Assembly: GCA_040882255.1 (NCBI GenBank) | Contig: JBBEBP010000016.1 | Location: 558,001-622,000, forward strand | Direction: 5' to 3' | Length of the DNA: 64,000 nt | DNA from: PWQG01 sp040882255 | GTDB taxonomy: Bacteria > Pseudomonadota > Gammaproteobacteria > Pseudomonadales > Pseudohongiellaceae | Shown here: positions 54,063 through 61,962 of the stretch, in pieces | Numbering within the stretch: position 1 is the first letter of the stretch | Layout: each line of letters opens with the position of its first letter | Made by a program: the position numbers and the translations under genes | Notes under the pieces: generated by a model | Database searches by the model: none | Seen by the model: the letters and a program-made list of their open reading frames with translations, nothing else | Told to the model about the DNA's origin: nothing

Positions 54063-55343
54063 ATGAATGTACCGTCATCTCTTAGTCTGCTGCGCCGGCT
54101 GTTGCTCGCCGGGTGCCTGCTGCCAGTCACCGCCAGCCATGCTGACACCGTTGCCTGGGTGGGAGGCCATGTAATCGATGGAACCGGTAACGGCGTCCGG
54201 GAGAACACCACGATTCTTGCCAAAGATGGCCGGATTACGTCCGTGGGTCCCGCCGGGGACGTCAATATACCGGCTGAAGCTTCCCGCATTGACGTCAGCG
54301 GCCTGTACCTGATGCCGGGGCTGATCAACGCACATGGCCACCTCAGCGGTGTACGCGGACTGGAATCCGGACACTACACCCGGGACAATCTGGAGAGGCA
54401 ACTGGCCCTCTATGCCCGTTATGGCGTCACCACGGTCGCCAGCCTGGGAGGGGACGGCCCGGAAGCGTTCGCGCTGCGTGATGAACAGGACCACCCGGAT
54501 CTGGACCGCGCACGCCTGATGGTGGCTGGTCCGGTACTCAACCCGGACAGCCCGGAGGCAGCGCGGGAGGCCGTCACCGAAGTGGCTGCCAGCGGAGCGG
54601 ATTTCATCAAGTTCCGCATCGATGACTTCCTGGGCCGCGGCCGCAAGATGGAGCCGGCCATCTATCAGGCCATCGGCGAAGCCGCTGCGGGGCAGGACGT
54701 GCCGGTGGCCGTGCACATCTACGAACTGGAAGATGCGTTCGCGGCCCTCGATCTGGGCGCAAGACACATTGCGCACAGCGTGCGGGACCGCCATATCGAC
54801 CAGCCTTTCATCGACCGGATGCGCGACAGCGGCGCCTGCTACATGCCAACCTTGACCCGGGAGCTGTCGACCTACGTCTATGAAAGCGCTCCCGACTTTT
54901 TCTCCGACCCGTTCTTCCTGCGGGAAGCGGACCCCTCCGTGTTATCCGCTCTGCTGGACCCGGAACGCCAGCAGCAAATGCAGGACAGTGAGGCAGCACA
55001 GACCTACAAGGCCGCCCTGCCAGTGGCCCGCAGCAACCTCAAGATGCTGGCCGATGCGCGGATTCCGATTGCCATGGGGACAGACAGCGGACCGGCGGCA
55101 CGCTTCCAGGGCTACTTCGAACACCTGGAACTGTGGATGATGGCCGATTCCGGTCTCACGGCCGCGCAGATTCTGGGCTCCGCCACCCGCGACGCAGCGG
55201 GTTGCCTGGGGCTGGAGAATGCCGGGACACTGGAGCCGGGCAAGCACGCGGACCTGTTGGTGCTGACCGGTAACCCGCTGGAGAACGTGGCCAACACCCG
55301 TACGCTGGTGGATGTATACATCGCCGGCAACCGTGTGCCCTGA
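54063..55343 (+). CDS. exported amidohydrolase-family protein
   Basis: A 426-residue metal-dependent hydrolase with a signal peptide (about 1-27, ending ASHAD). Metal-site residues are NAHGHLSG (His91, His93), the carbamylated-lysine candidate in DFIKFRIDD (Lys183), VAVHIYE (His218), HIAHS (His238) and GTDSGP near 340. The architecture matches imidazolonepropionase-like and Xaa-Pro dipeptidase-like amidohydrolases, which cleave C-N bonds in cyclic amides or peptides. It is divergent from the PA2779 gene, with 179 bases between them. Substrate unknown. Confidence 0.9.
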   Translation: MNVPSSLSLLRRLLLAGCLLPVTASHADTVAWVGGHVIDGTGNGVRENTTILAKDGRITSVGPAGDVNIPAEASRIDVSGLYLMPGLINAHGHLSGVRGLESGHYTRDNLERQLALYARYGVTTVASLGGDGPEAFALRDEQDHPDLDRARLMVAGPVLNPDSPEAAREAVTEVAASGADFIKFRIDDFLGRGRKMEPAIYQAIGEAAAGQDVPVAVHIYELEDAFAALDLGARHIAHSVRDRHIDQPFIDRMRDSGACYMPTLTRELSTYVYESAPDFFSDPFFLREADPSVLSALLDPERQQQMQDSEAAQTYKAALPVARSNLKMLADARIPIAMGTDSGPAARFQGYFEHLELWMMADSGLTAAQILGSATRDAAGCLGLENAGTLEPGKHADLLVLTGNPLENVANTRTLVDVYIAGNRVP

Positions 55344-55438
55344 AATTATGCGACAGGGCACCTCCGACAACAAGCAAGCCGGGCATGCCTTGTGGTAAAA
55401 TCTGCAGGATACCGTTCCATACCCGGAGCCACTCGCCA

Positions 55439-55816
55439 ATGCTTCAGTACATAAAATTCACCAACCTGCCCGTCAGCAACCAGAAGCGCGCCGTGCGTTT
55501 CTACCGCGAAAAACTGGGTATGCGCATTCTCCAGAACACTCCTTACAAGAACGATTGGCGCTGGATCGAACTGGGGATACCCGGTGCGGAAACCGCCATC
55601 GTGCTGGTGCCGAAGAAGAACATCGATCCGGACGACCTGCCGGCCCTGGTGCTGGCCGTCGACGATGTGCAGAGTACGTACGAGGAACTGCAGGCCCGCG
55701 GCGTGGTGTTCACCCAGGGCCCGCAACCCGCCCCCTGGAATCCGGAACAGCGCTTTGCCCTGTTCCGGGACAGCGAGGGCAACACGGTTCTGATCGGCTC
55801 CAGCTACGACGAGTGA
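55439..55816 (+). CDS. VOC-family (glyoxalase-fold) protein
   Basis: A 125-residue single-domain protein of the vicinal oxygen chelate fold, with the paired beta-alpha-beta units: IKFTNLPVSNQKRAVRFYREKLGM, then DDVQSTYEELQARGVVF and RFALFRDSEGNTVLIG. Such proteins bind a metal ion or act in antibiotic binding, isomerisation or dioxygenation. The second metal Glu is not obvious at the expected end position, so catalysis is uncertain. The gene is 95 bases after the amidohydrolase gene on the same strand and may be co-transcribed. Confidence 0.88.
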   Translation: MLQYIKFTNLPVSNQKRAVRFYREKLGMRILQNTPYKNDWRWIELGIPGAETAIVLVPKKNIDPDDLPALVLAVDDVQSTYEELQARGVVFTQGPQPAPWNPEQRFALFRDSEGNTVLIGSSYDE

Positions 55817-55948
55817 GCCTGTGTTCGACCGGCGAAACGGCGCCGGTAGTGCCGTGACAGCCAGACAATCGCCACCCCGCCGATGACGCCCGGGCCATCA
55901 ACAGCGGAATACTGTGATGACCCGCAGGCGGGCCGGCAACGAACTGCC

Positions 55949-57985
55949 TTACTCGGGCAGCGCCATGGCCGTCAAACGACCACCGGTCTGCAGAATGATG
56001 TACTGCCGACCTTCGTGCATCCAGCTGGACATGCCGTAGTTGCTGGTTTCCGGCACTTCCACCTTGCCCAGCTGCTCACCGGAGTCCTTGTCGACCGCAA
56101 ACAGGGTCGGCGTGCCATCGGAGCTTTCGCTGGCATAGATCAGCATGTCCGGCAGAACCGTCATCGGCGCCAGGCCACCGGTACCGGTATTACCGATGTC
56201 GATGCCTTCCAGTGCCGGGTGGTTCTGGATCCGCTCGGGCGTCTCGCCCACCGGGATGTACCACAGGTGATCACCGGTGTTCAGATCGATGGCAGTGATG
56301 CGACTGTACGGCGGCTTGAACAGCGGCAAACCCTGGGGGCCACGCGCCGGCAGGGAGCGCAGCGCTGCGTAATCGGCAAACGTGGTGCCGGTCGGCATGT
56401 CGATCATTGCATCACGCTCTTCCGACGGCGCGATAATCCGCGAGGAGCAGGCCTTGCGTGAGGTGACAAACAACACTCCGGATTCAGGATCACCGGCGGC
56501 CGGCCCCGGAATATTGGCGCCACCACCATCACCCGGACACCACAGCGCGGCGCGCTTGCCAAGATCGTTATCGCGGTGCAGCGGAGGCAGGAATAGCGGC
56601 CCGATCTGGTAGTCCTGGATGGCCTCCAGGGCCTGTTGGCGCAGTTCCGGGGTGAAGTCGATCAGATCGTCTTCGGTCAGCCCCTGCATATCGAACGGTG
56701 CCGGCTTCGTCGGAAACGGTTGTGTTTCCGCCAGCTGTTCGCCCGGAATATGCGACTGAGGGACAGGACGTTCCTCTATCGGCCACAAAGGCTCGCCAGT
56801 CACCCGGTTGAACACGTAGGTGAACGCTTGCTTGGTCACCTGGGCGATAGCCGGCACGGTTTCCCCTTCATGCTCCACGTCCAGCAGAACGGGCGCCGTG
56901 GGTGTATCGTAGTTCCAGACATCATGATGGACGAACTGGAAGTGCCAGGCCCTTTCGCCCGTCTCCACGTCCACAGCCACGATGCTGGTACCGAAGAGGT
57001 TATCACCCGGCGCGAAACCACCGTAATAGTCGATGGTCGGCGGGTTGGTCACGAAATAGACCAGCCCGTTTTCGGGATCGGCCGACAGCGGCGCCCAGGG
57101 AGACACCTCGCCGGTGACATCACGCGGATTGCCATCCACCTCCCAGGTATCGGCTCCGAATTCATCCGGTTCGGGAATGACATTGAACTGCCATTCGAAA
57201 TCACCGGTTTCTCCGTCGAACGCCAGTACATCACCGGGAATGTTCTCGATACGGGTCTGGTTATAGCCCTGCTCGGCGGAGTTGCCGACCACGACGGTGC
57301 CGTTGACCACGATCGGAGGTGATGAGGCGGTAATGTAGCCTTCCTCGATAGGAATACCGTAGTAGGGATCAAAGTCATAGCCGTTGTACTCGGCGATGTG
57401 CTTCTGCAGGTCCACCACACCGGTCTCCGGAAAGCCCGGAATCGGTACAGGTTCGCCAAATCCTTCCAGCGGCGCGCCGGTATCGGCATCCAGCGCGGTC
57501 AGGAAGAAGCCCGGGCTGATGATGTAGATGACGCCCTGGCCATTTACCTCACCATAGGCCACACCCTTGCCGTAATTCTTGCGCATGGAATATTCATGGC
57601 GGAAGGTATGCGGCTCGCGATAGGACCAGAGAGTCTCGCCAGTGGCGGGATCAATGGCAATGACATGGCGCCGGTCACCCACTGTGGTGAACAGCTTGCC
57701 GTCAACGTAGCTGGGCGTGGAGCGGCCACTGGAGGCCTCGAAACTCGCGCCATCCCAGATCCAGGCCACCTCGAGGTCCTCGAAGTTGGTCCGGTTGATC
57801 TGATCTGCGGTGGTGGAGCGGGTGTGCTCGTGGTCACCGCCGAGAGTGACCCACTCGACTGTCTCCTGCTGGGCCAGTGACGGGCCGCCCAGGGTCAGAC
57901 CCAACGCGGCAACACTTCCCAGTGCAACGGTCCGGAGTCGGGAGCCAGGCCCTCCTCCCTGTTGGAATAAGGTAAATAAACTCAC
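55949..57985 (-). CDS. PQQ-dependent membrane-free quinoprotein dehydrogenase (glucose-dehydrogenase-like propeller)
   Basis: A 678-residue exported enzyme with a signal peptide (about 1-38) and a PQQ propeller. AWHFQFVHHDVWNYDTPTAP, with its catalytic Asp, and the ATP-TGETLWSY docking stretches are those of quinoprotein glucose/quinate dehydrogenases, but the five-helix membrane anchor is missing. No cytochrome domain is present. Cysteines are few. GTG at 57985 was chosen because AGAGGA lies 7 bases upstream; an ATG 14 codons earlier has no ribosome site. The MITE-like element at 58091-58255 lies just upstream, so its promoter may sit inside or beside that element. Confidence 0.88.
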   Translation of the reverse strand: MSLFTLFQQGGGPGSRLRTVALGSVAALGLTLGGPSLAQQETVEWVTLGGDHEHTRSTTADQINRTNFEDLEVAWIWDGASFEASSGRSTPSYVDGKLFTTVGDRRHVIAIDPATGETLWSYREPHTFRHEYSMRKNYGKGVAYGEVNGQGVIYIISPGFFLTALDADTGAPLEGFGEPVPIPGFPETGVVDLQKHIAEYNGYDFDPYYGIPIEEGYITASSPPIVVNGTVVVGNSAEQGYNQTRIENIPGDVLAFDGETGDFEWQFNVIPEPDEFGADTWEVDGNPRDVTGEVSPWAPLSADPENGLVYFVTNPPTIDYYGGFAPGDNLFGTSIVAVDVETGERAWHFQFVHHDVWNYDTPTAPVLLDVEHEGETVPAIAQVTKQAFTYVFNRVTGEPLWPIEERPVPQSHIPGEQLAETQPFPTKPAPFDMQGLTEDDLIDFTPELRQQALEAIQDYQIGPLFLPPLHRDNDLGKRAALWCPGDGGGANIPGPAAGDPESGVLFVTSRKACSSRIIAPSEERDAMIDMPTGTTFADYAALRSLPARGPQGLPLFKPPYSRITAIDLNTGDHLWYIPVGETPERIQNHPALEGIDIGNTGTGGLAPMTVLPDMLIYASESSDGTPTLFAVDKDSGEQLGKVEVPETSNYGMSSWMHEGRQYIILQTGGRLTAMALPE

Positions 57986-58090
57986 TGCAGTATCCTCTTT
58001 CTTTTTATTGAATGATCCGGCGCTCATGCCGATCAGAGAGCTTCACCTGTGATTAAACGCCAATCTTTCCATAATTGCAAAGGGCGCTCC

Positions 58091-58255
58091 CTAGTGGTCC
58101 ATGCGGTTAGTTCTGTAACTTTCAGAGTGTCTGTGCCGGCGCGAATCAAGGCGCGTTTCGCCGGCAAGGGTGGTTCCCTTGCCAAGTGACGCAACGCCGA
58201 GTCGCGTCGGCACAGACACTCTGAAAGTTACAGAACTAACCGCATGGACCACTAG
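58091..58255. mobile_element. 165-bp MITE-like long inverted repeat
   Basis: The outer 48 bases on each side (starting CTAGTGGTCC) are perfect inverted copies, and after one mismatch five more bases match. Inside, GGCAAGGG and CCCTTGCC form a second stem. No reading frame is encoded. Size, long terminal repeats and lack of genes suit a non-autonomous element moved by a transposase elsewhere; the family is not recognised. The TAG of the right end provides the stop codon of the phnE-type gene. Confidence 0.8.
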
Positions 58256-59064
58256 ATCACAGAATATCGCACTTTGGCGGAAACCCACTCCGACAGGATC
58301 ACGGTGGCGAAGATCAGTACGAAGACCATGGCCACCTGGTCCCAGGCCAGATTGTTGATGGCCGCGTTCATCTGCAGGCCGATGCCGCCGGCGCCAACCA
58401 GCCCCAACACGGTGGACTCACGGATGTTGATGTCCCAACGATAGACCGTAATACCCGCAAAGGCCGGCAGGATCTGCGGCCAGACCGACCACGCCAGAAT
58501 CTGACTGCGGCTGGCGCCCGTGGCCGTGACCGCCTCGACCGCCGTCGGCTGGATCTCTTCGATGGCCTCGTAAAGCAGTTTGCCGACAAAACCGATAGAA
58601 CGCAGTGCGATGGCCAGCATGCCGGCCAGAATCCCGGGGCCCACGATCGTCACCAGCAGCATGGCCCAGATCAGCGAGTTGATGGAGCGGGAACTGACAA
58701 TGACGGCCAGTGCCAGACCCCGCAGCAGCGGGTGCGGGCTCGTGTTCCGGGCCGCCAGGAAGGCCAGTGGGAAAGCGATCAACACGCCCAGGGCCGTGCC
58801 GGTGGTGGCGATGTTCACCGTGTCCCACAAGGGCAGCAGCAGAGAACCGGTAATACTCCAGTCCGGCGGCACCATGCGACCCAGCAGGCTGGCGCCTTGC
58901 TCCGGCGCATCGTAGAGAAACTCCCAGATGGTATTTTCCGAGATCAGCTTCCAGCAGAACGCAAACAACATCGCACCGGCTAGCCAGCCTCCCCATATAG
59001 CCAATTGCCGGCCCCGCTCCCGACGCCGCCATACGGGTTGATTGTCTTGCGTTGTAACAGGCAT
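58252..59064 (-). CDS. phnE: phosphonate-type ABC transporter permease (second PhnE)
   Basis: A 270-residue inner-membrane permease with about six membrane segments and the binding-protein-dependent EAA loop (EAVTATGASRSQILAWSVWPQILPAF). SSRSINSLIWAMLLVTIVGPG and INIRESTVLGLVGAGGIGLQMN mark it as PhnE-type. It follows another phnE-type gene by 3 bases, so the transporter probably uses a heterodimer. Its TAG stop codon lies in the right end of the MITE-like repeat, so the natural C-terminus may have been changed. An in-frame GTG at 59079 is an alternative start. Confidence 0.9.
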   Translation of the reverse strand: MPVTTQDNQPVWRRRERGRQLAIWGGWLAGAMLFAFCWKLISENTIWEFLYDAPEQGASLLGRMVPPDWSITGSLLLPLWDTVNIATTGTALGVLIAFPLAFLAARNTSPHPLLRGLALAVIVSSRSINSLIWAMLLVTIVGPGILAGMLAIALRSIGFVGKLLYEAIEEIQPTAVEAVTATGASRSQILAWSVWPQILPAFAGITVYRWDINIRESTVLGLVGAGGIGLQMNAAINNLAWDQVAMVFVLIFATVILSEWVSAKVRYSVI

Positions 59065-59066
59065 GT

Positions 59067-59900
59067 TTACTGGGTCCACCGGCGTACGTGACTGGAAAGG
59101 TATTCGCTCATCAACACGATCACGATGATCAGCAGCAGTATGGCCGCCGAGGTATCGTATTCGTAGCGGTTGATGGAGGTATTCAGGGTGGCGCCGATCC
59201 CGCCGGCGCCGACTATGCCGATGACCGCCGACTCACGGAAATTGATGTCGAGACGGTACAACGACAGGCCGATCAACCGTGGCATGACCTGGGGTTGCAC
59301 GGAATAGTTGACCCACTGCAGCCAGCTTCCCCCCGTGGCGCGGATGGCTTCCAACGGCGCATTGTCCGCGTCCTCGATGTCCTCGGCCAGCAGCTTGGCC
59401 ATGAAACCGATGGTGGCGAACGCCAGGGTGATGACGCCGGCCAGCGGACCGAAGCCGAACATGGCCACGAACAGGATGGCGATGATAATCTCCTGGAAGG
59501 TCCGCGACAGTGCGATGATCGCCCGGCACAGGAAGTACACGGCCGGCGGAGCGATGTTACGGGCCGCTCCCAGGCCCACCGGAATCGCCAACAACACCCC
59601 GATGACCGTCGAGGTCAGCGTCATGGTCAGGCTTTCCTGCAGTCCCGTCAGTATGTCGCCGCTGCGGCTGACGAAGTCCGGTCGCAGGAACGAGCCGATG
59701 AAATCCAGGCCCCGCTCCATGCCCTGCGCGACCCGGTCCCAGTTCACGTCGATGCTCAACCAGGCCAGCACCAGGTAGACCAGCACACCGGCATTCAGCC
59801 CGAGTCGCAGACGGCGATCGCTGACAAAGGGCAGCGGTCGCCAGCGCCCTGCGCGGGCCGCCTCCAGGCGCAGGGGATCAATACCCTGTGACGCGCTCAC
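59067..59900 (-). CDS. phnE: phosphonate-type ABC transporter permease (first PhnE)
   Basis: A 277-residue inner-membrane permease with about six membrane segments. Typical PhnE stretches are ALSRTFQEIIIAILFVAMFGFGPLAG, the EAIRATGGSWLQWVNYSVQPQVMPRL coupling loop and INFRESAVIGIVGAGGIGATLN. It starts with GTG overlapping the stop of the ATPase gene (GTGA) and is followed by a second, different phnE-type gene. Two unlike permeases are common in phosphonate and phosphite transporters (phnE1/phnE2). Confidence 0.92.
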   Translation of the reverse strand: MSASQGIDPLRLEAARAGRWRPLPFVSDRRLRLGLNAGVLVYLVLAWLSIDVNWDRVAQGMERGLDFIGSFLRPDFVSRSGDILTGLQESLTMTLTSTVIGVLLAIPVGLGAARNIAPPAVYFLCRAIIALSRTFQEIIIAILFVAMFGFGPLAGVITLAFATIGFMAKLLAEDIEDADNAPLEAIRATGGSWLQWVNYSVQPQVMPRLIGLSLYRLDINFRESAVIGIVGAGGIGATLNTSINRYEYDTSAAILLLIIVIVLMSEYLSSHVRRWTQ

Positions 59901-60739
59901 GGATGCCCTCCGGCCGCCAGCGGATCGGTAGCAATGGCTTTCTCCCGGCCCGTGTCCTGCTGCCCGTCACCGTCATCAGCAGCCTCCGCCGACCAGTCCT
60001 CATCCCCGTAGATTGTGGTCAGCATCTCCTCGCTGAGCTCATCGGGCCGGCCATCGAAAACCACCTCGCCCCCGCGCAGCCCCACCACCCGGTCTACGAA
60101 CTGCTGGGCCAGCACCACATCATGAATGTTGATGATGGAAGCCAGATTCTGCTCCCGGCTAAGCTCGACGATCAATCGCATGATCTGCCGCGACGTGCGC
60201 GGATCCAGACTGGCCGTGGGCTCATCCACCAGCAGCAGCGCAGGTTGCTGCATCAGGGCCCGGGCAATACCGACCCGCTGCTTCTGCCCGCCGGACAGGG
60301 CATCGCCGCGCTTGTCGATCATCGATTCCATGCCGACCCGCTCCAGCATACGGAAGGCCTGCCGTACGTCCTCCTGCGGGAAACGGCGGAACCAGCTGCG
60401 CCAGAAACCGACCGAGCCAAGCCGGCCAGAGAGCACGTTCTCCATGACCGAGAGGCGTTCCACCAGGGCGTAGTTCTGGAAAATCATGCCAATCTGCTGA
60501 CGCGCACGCCGCAATGCCGCGCCCCGCATCCGGGTGATATCCCGGCCGTCCAGCGACACGGTGCCCGATGTCGGTTCCACCAACCGGTTCACGCAGCGTA
60601 TCAGGGTACTCTTGCCGGCCCCCGACGGGCCGATCAGCGCCATGACCTGCCCGGCGGGCACGGTCAATGAAATATCCTTGAGGGCAAGGTCACCGGTGGC
60701 GTAGCGCTTGGTCAGCCCTTCGAGTGTCAGCATGGTCAT
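59897..60739 (-). CDS. phnC: phosphonate-type ABC transporter ATPase
   Basis: A 280-residue ATP-binding subunit. Walker A is GPSGAGKS (37-44), the signature LSGGQKQR, Walker B LLLVDEP and a switch His in IINIHD are all present, with the PhnC-type QIGMIFQNYALVERLSVMENVLSGRLG stretch. The C-terminal 30 residues after DELSEEMLTTIYG are acidic and not conserved. The ATG at 60739 follows AGGAACG. It powers import of phosphonate, phosphite or similar compounds with the two permeases and the binding protein. Confidence 0.93.
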   Translation of the reverse strand: MTMLTLEGLTKRYATGDLALKDISLTVPAGQVMALIGPSGAGKSTLIRCVNRLVEPTSGTVSLDGRDITRMRGAALRRARQQIGMIFQNYALVERLSVMENVLSGRLGSVGFWRSWFRRFPQEDVRQAFRMLERVGMESMIDKRGDALSGGQKQRVGIARALMQQPALLLVDEPTASLDPRTSRQIMRLIVELSREQNLASIINIHDVVLAQQFVDRVVGLRGGEVVFDGRPDELSEEMLTTIYGDEDWSAEAADDGDGQQDTGREKAIATDPLAAGGHP

Positions 60740-60771
60740 CGTTCCTGTTGTCGGCCCTTCATGTCCGCCGC

Positions 60772-61749
60772 TCAATCGCAGTTGTAGACTGTACCACTGG
60801 CCCGGTCGATGCGGCGGATCACTTCCCAGTGCTCTTCATAGGTCACGGGAATGAACTGCTCCATACCCGCATCGGCGAACTCTTCCAGCAAAGCGGTGCC
60901 TTGCCAGTCAAATGAAAAAAATGCCTCGCGAACCTGTGCGGCAAGTTCCGGGTGCAACTCGCTGGATACACCGTAGGCCGTGGTCGGAAAGGTCAATGAG
61001 GTGTAAATGCTGCGGTATTGGTCGGCCCGGATCACATCCCTGGCCTCCATACGCTGCAGCACTTCATTGGCAATGGCGGCCGCGTCGTAGTCACCGTTGA
61101 TGACCCCCAGGATGGAATTGTCGTGACTGCCCGAATAGGCCGTGGAGAAATCCTCTCCGGCCACCAGCCCGAACTCGCTTTCCATGAGCGTGGACGGCGC
61201 CTTGAACCCGGAATTCGATGTCGGGGAAGTGAAGGCCAGCTCACGCCCTTCCAGGTCTTCCGGGCCCTCAATGCCGCTCTCCGGATAGGTGAGAATCTCC
61301 ATTTCGTAACCATAGCGGCCATCTCCGGCCGCCATCATGGCAAAGGGCACAAAGCCGGCACAGTTGACCGCAACGGGAGTGGCGCCGGTATTGAAGCCGG
61401 CCACATGCAGCCGTCCGGCGCGCAGCGCCTCGATCTGAGCGGCATTGGACTGCACGGGGAAAAAACGGATCTCCTTGCCGGTACGCTCCGCCAGATGGTC
61501 AATGAATTCGTCCCAGACCTGGCTGTACAGGGCCGGGTCTTCCACCGGAGTGTAGGCGAACACCAGTACGCGCGGGTCACGCCACTCATCCTGGTCCAGC
61601 GGCGTGTCTGCGACCAGGTCATTGTTGGCATCGCGGTAACGGGGTGACAGCTCGGCGGCGGCCAGCTGCATCGCCAGGCCCGCACAGAGCAGGCCGGCCA
61701 CGGAGCGGATGACCGGGCTCTTCCCGACCCTTGAGTCTGCTGTTTTCAT
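60772..61749 (-). CDS. phnD: phosphate/phosphite/phosphonate ABC transporter substrate-binding protein
   Basis: A 325-residue periplasmic binding protein with a signal peptide (about 1-33, ending QLAAAE). The PhnD-type core is visible: VLVFAYTPVEDPALYSQVWDEFIDHLAERTG, ELAFTSPTSNSGFKAPSTLM and GSHDNSILGVINGDYDAAAI. These cover the usual phosphonate-binding loop. It is the first gene of a leftward phnD-C-E-E cluster. No C-P lyase, phosphonatase or phosphite dehydrogenase gene lies in the window, so the ligand stays open. The frame runs upstream to 62046 only through repeat DNA and is not coding there. Confidence 0.92.
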   Translation of the reverse strand: MKTADSRVGKSPVIRSVAGLLCAGLAMQLAAAELSPRYRDANNDLVADTPLDQDEWRDPRVLVFAYTPVEDPALYSQVWDEFIDHLAERTGKEIRFFPVQSNAAQIEALRAGRLHVAGFNTGATPVAVNCAGFVPFAMMAAGDGRYGYEMEILTYPESGIEGPEDLEGRELAFTSPTSNSGFKAPSTLMESEFGLVAGEDFSTAYSGSHDNSILGVINGDYDAAAIANEVLQRMEARDVIRADQYRSIYTSLTFPTTAYGVSSELHPELAAQVREAFFSFDWQGTALLEEFADAGMEQFIPVTYEEHWEVIRRIDRASGTVYNCD

Positions 61750-61798
61750 GTAATGGGGCTTCCGGTCAGTTTGTGGGTATGTGGAATGGGGTCTGTTG

Positions 61799-61830
61799 AT
61801 CTCGCGAAGCTCGCCAAGAGCGCAAAGAAG
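61799..61830 (+). repeat. 9-base-periodic short repeat, copy C
   Basis: It reads ATCTCGCGAAG, CTCGCCAAG and AGCGCAAAG followed by AAG: three 9-base units, matching copy B at 412-443 almost fully and copy A at 313-336 apart from one deleted stretch. It lies in the phnD upstream region, 75 bases from the REP-like hairpin. Confidence 0.65.
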
Positions 61831-61905
61831 GCAATGATAAAGTCGGATACTTCGGAAATCCATTCTACAAGCCCGCTGACAATACGAACAATGCCTTCCT
61901 TCGTT

Positions 61906-61962
61906 AAAAATAGGGACAGTCCCTCTTTTCCTGGAGGAAAAACAGGGACTGTCCCTATTTTT
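61906..61962. repeat. REP-like hairpin with 19-bp perfect arms
   Basis: AAAAATAGGGACAGTCCCT (61906-61924) is repeated perfectly inverted at 61944-61962, with a second small stem (TTTTCC/GGAAAA) in the loop. Each arm also contains the self-complementary AGGGACAGTCCCT. This GGGACAGTCCC style is that of repetitive extragenic palindromes mobilised by Y1 (RAYT) transposases in other genomes. The monooxygenase stop codon (TAG, 61957-61955 on the minus strand) is inside its right arm. Confidence 0.75.

Noticed and set aside
58252..61749. Complete phosphonate degradation locus
   Set aside because: Only transport genes are visible; no C-P lyase, phosphonatase or phosphite dehydrogenase gene is present in the window.
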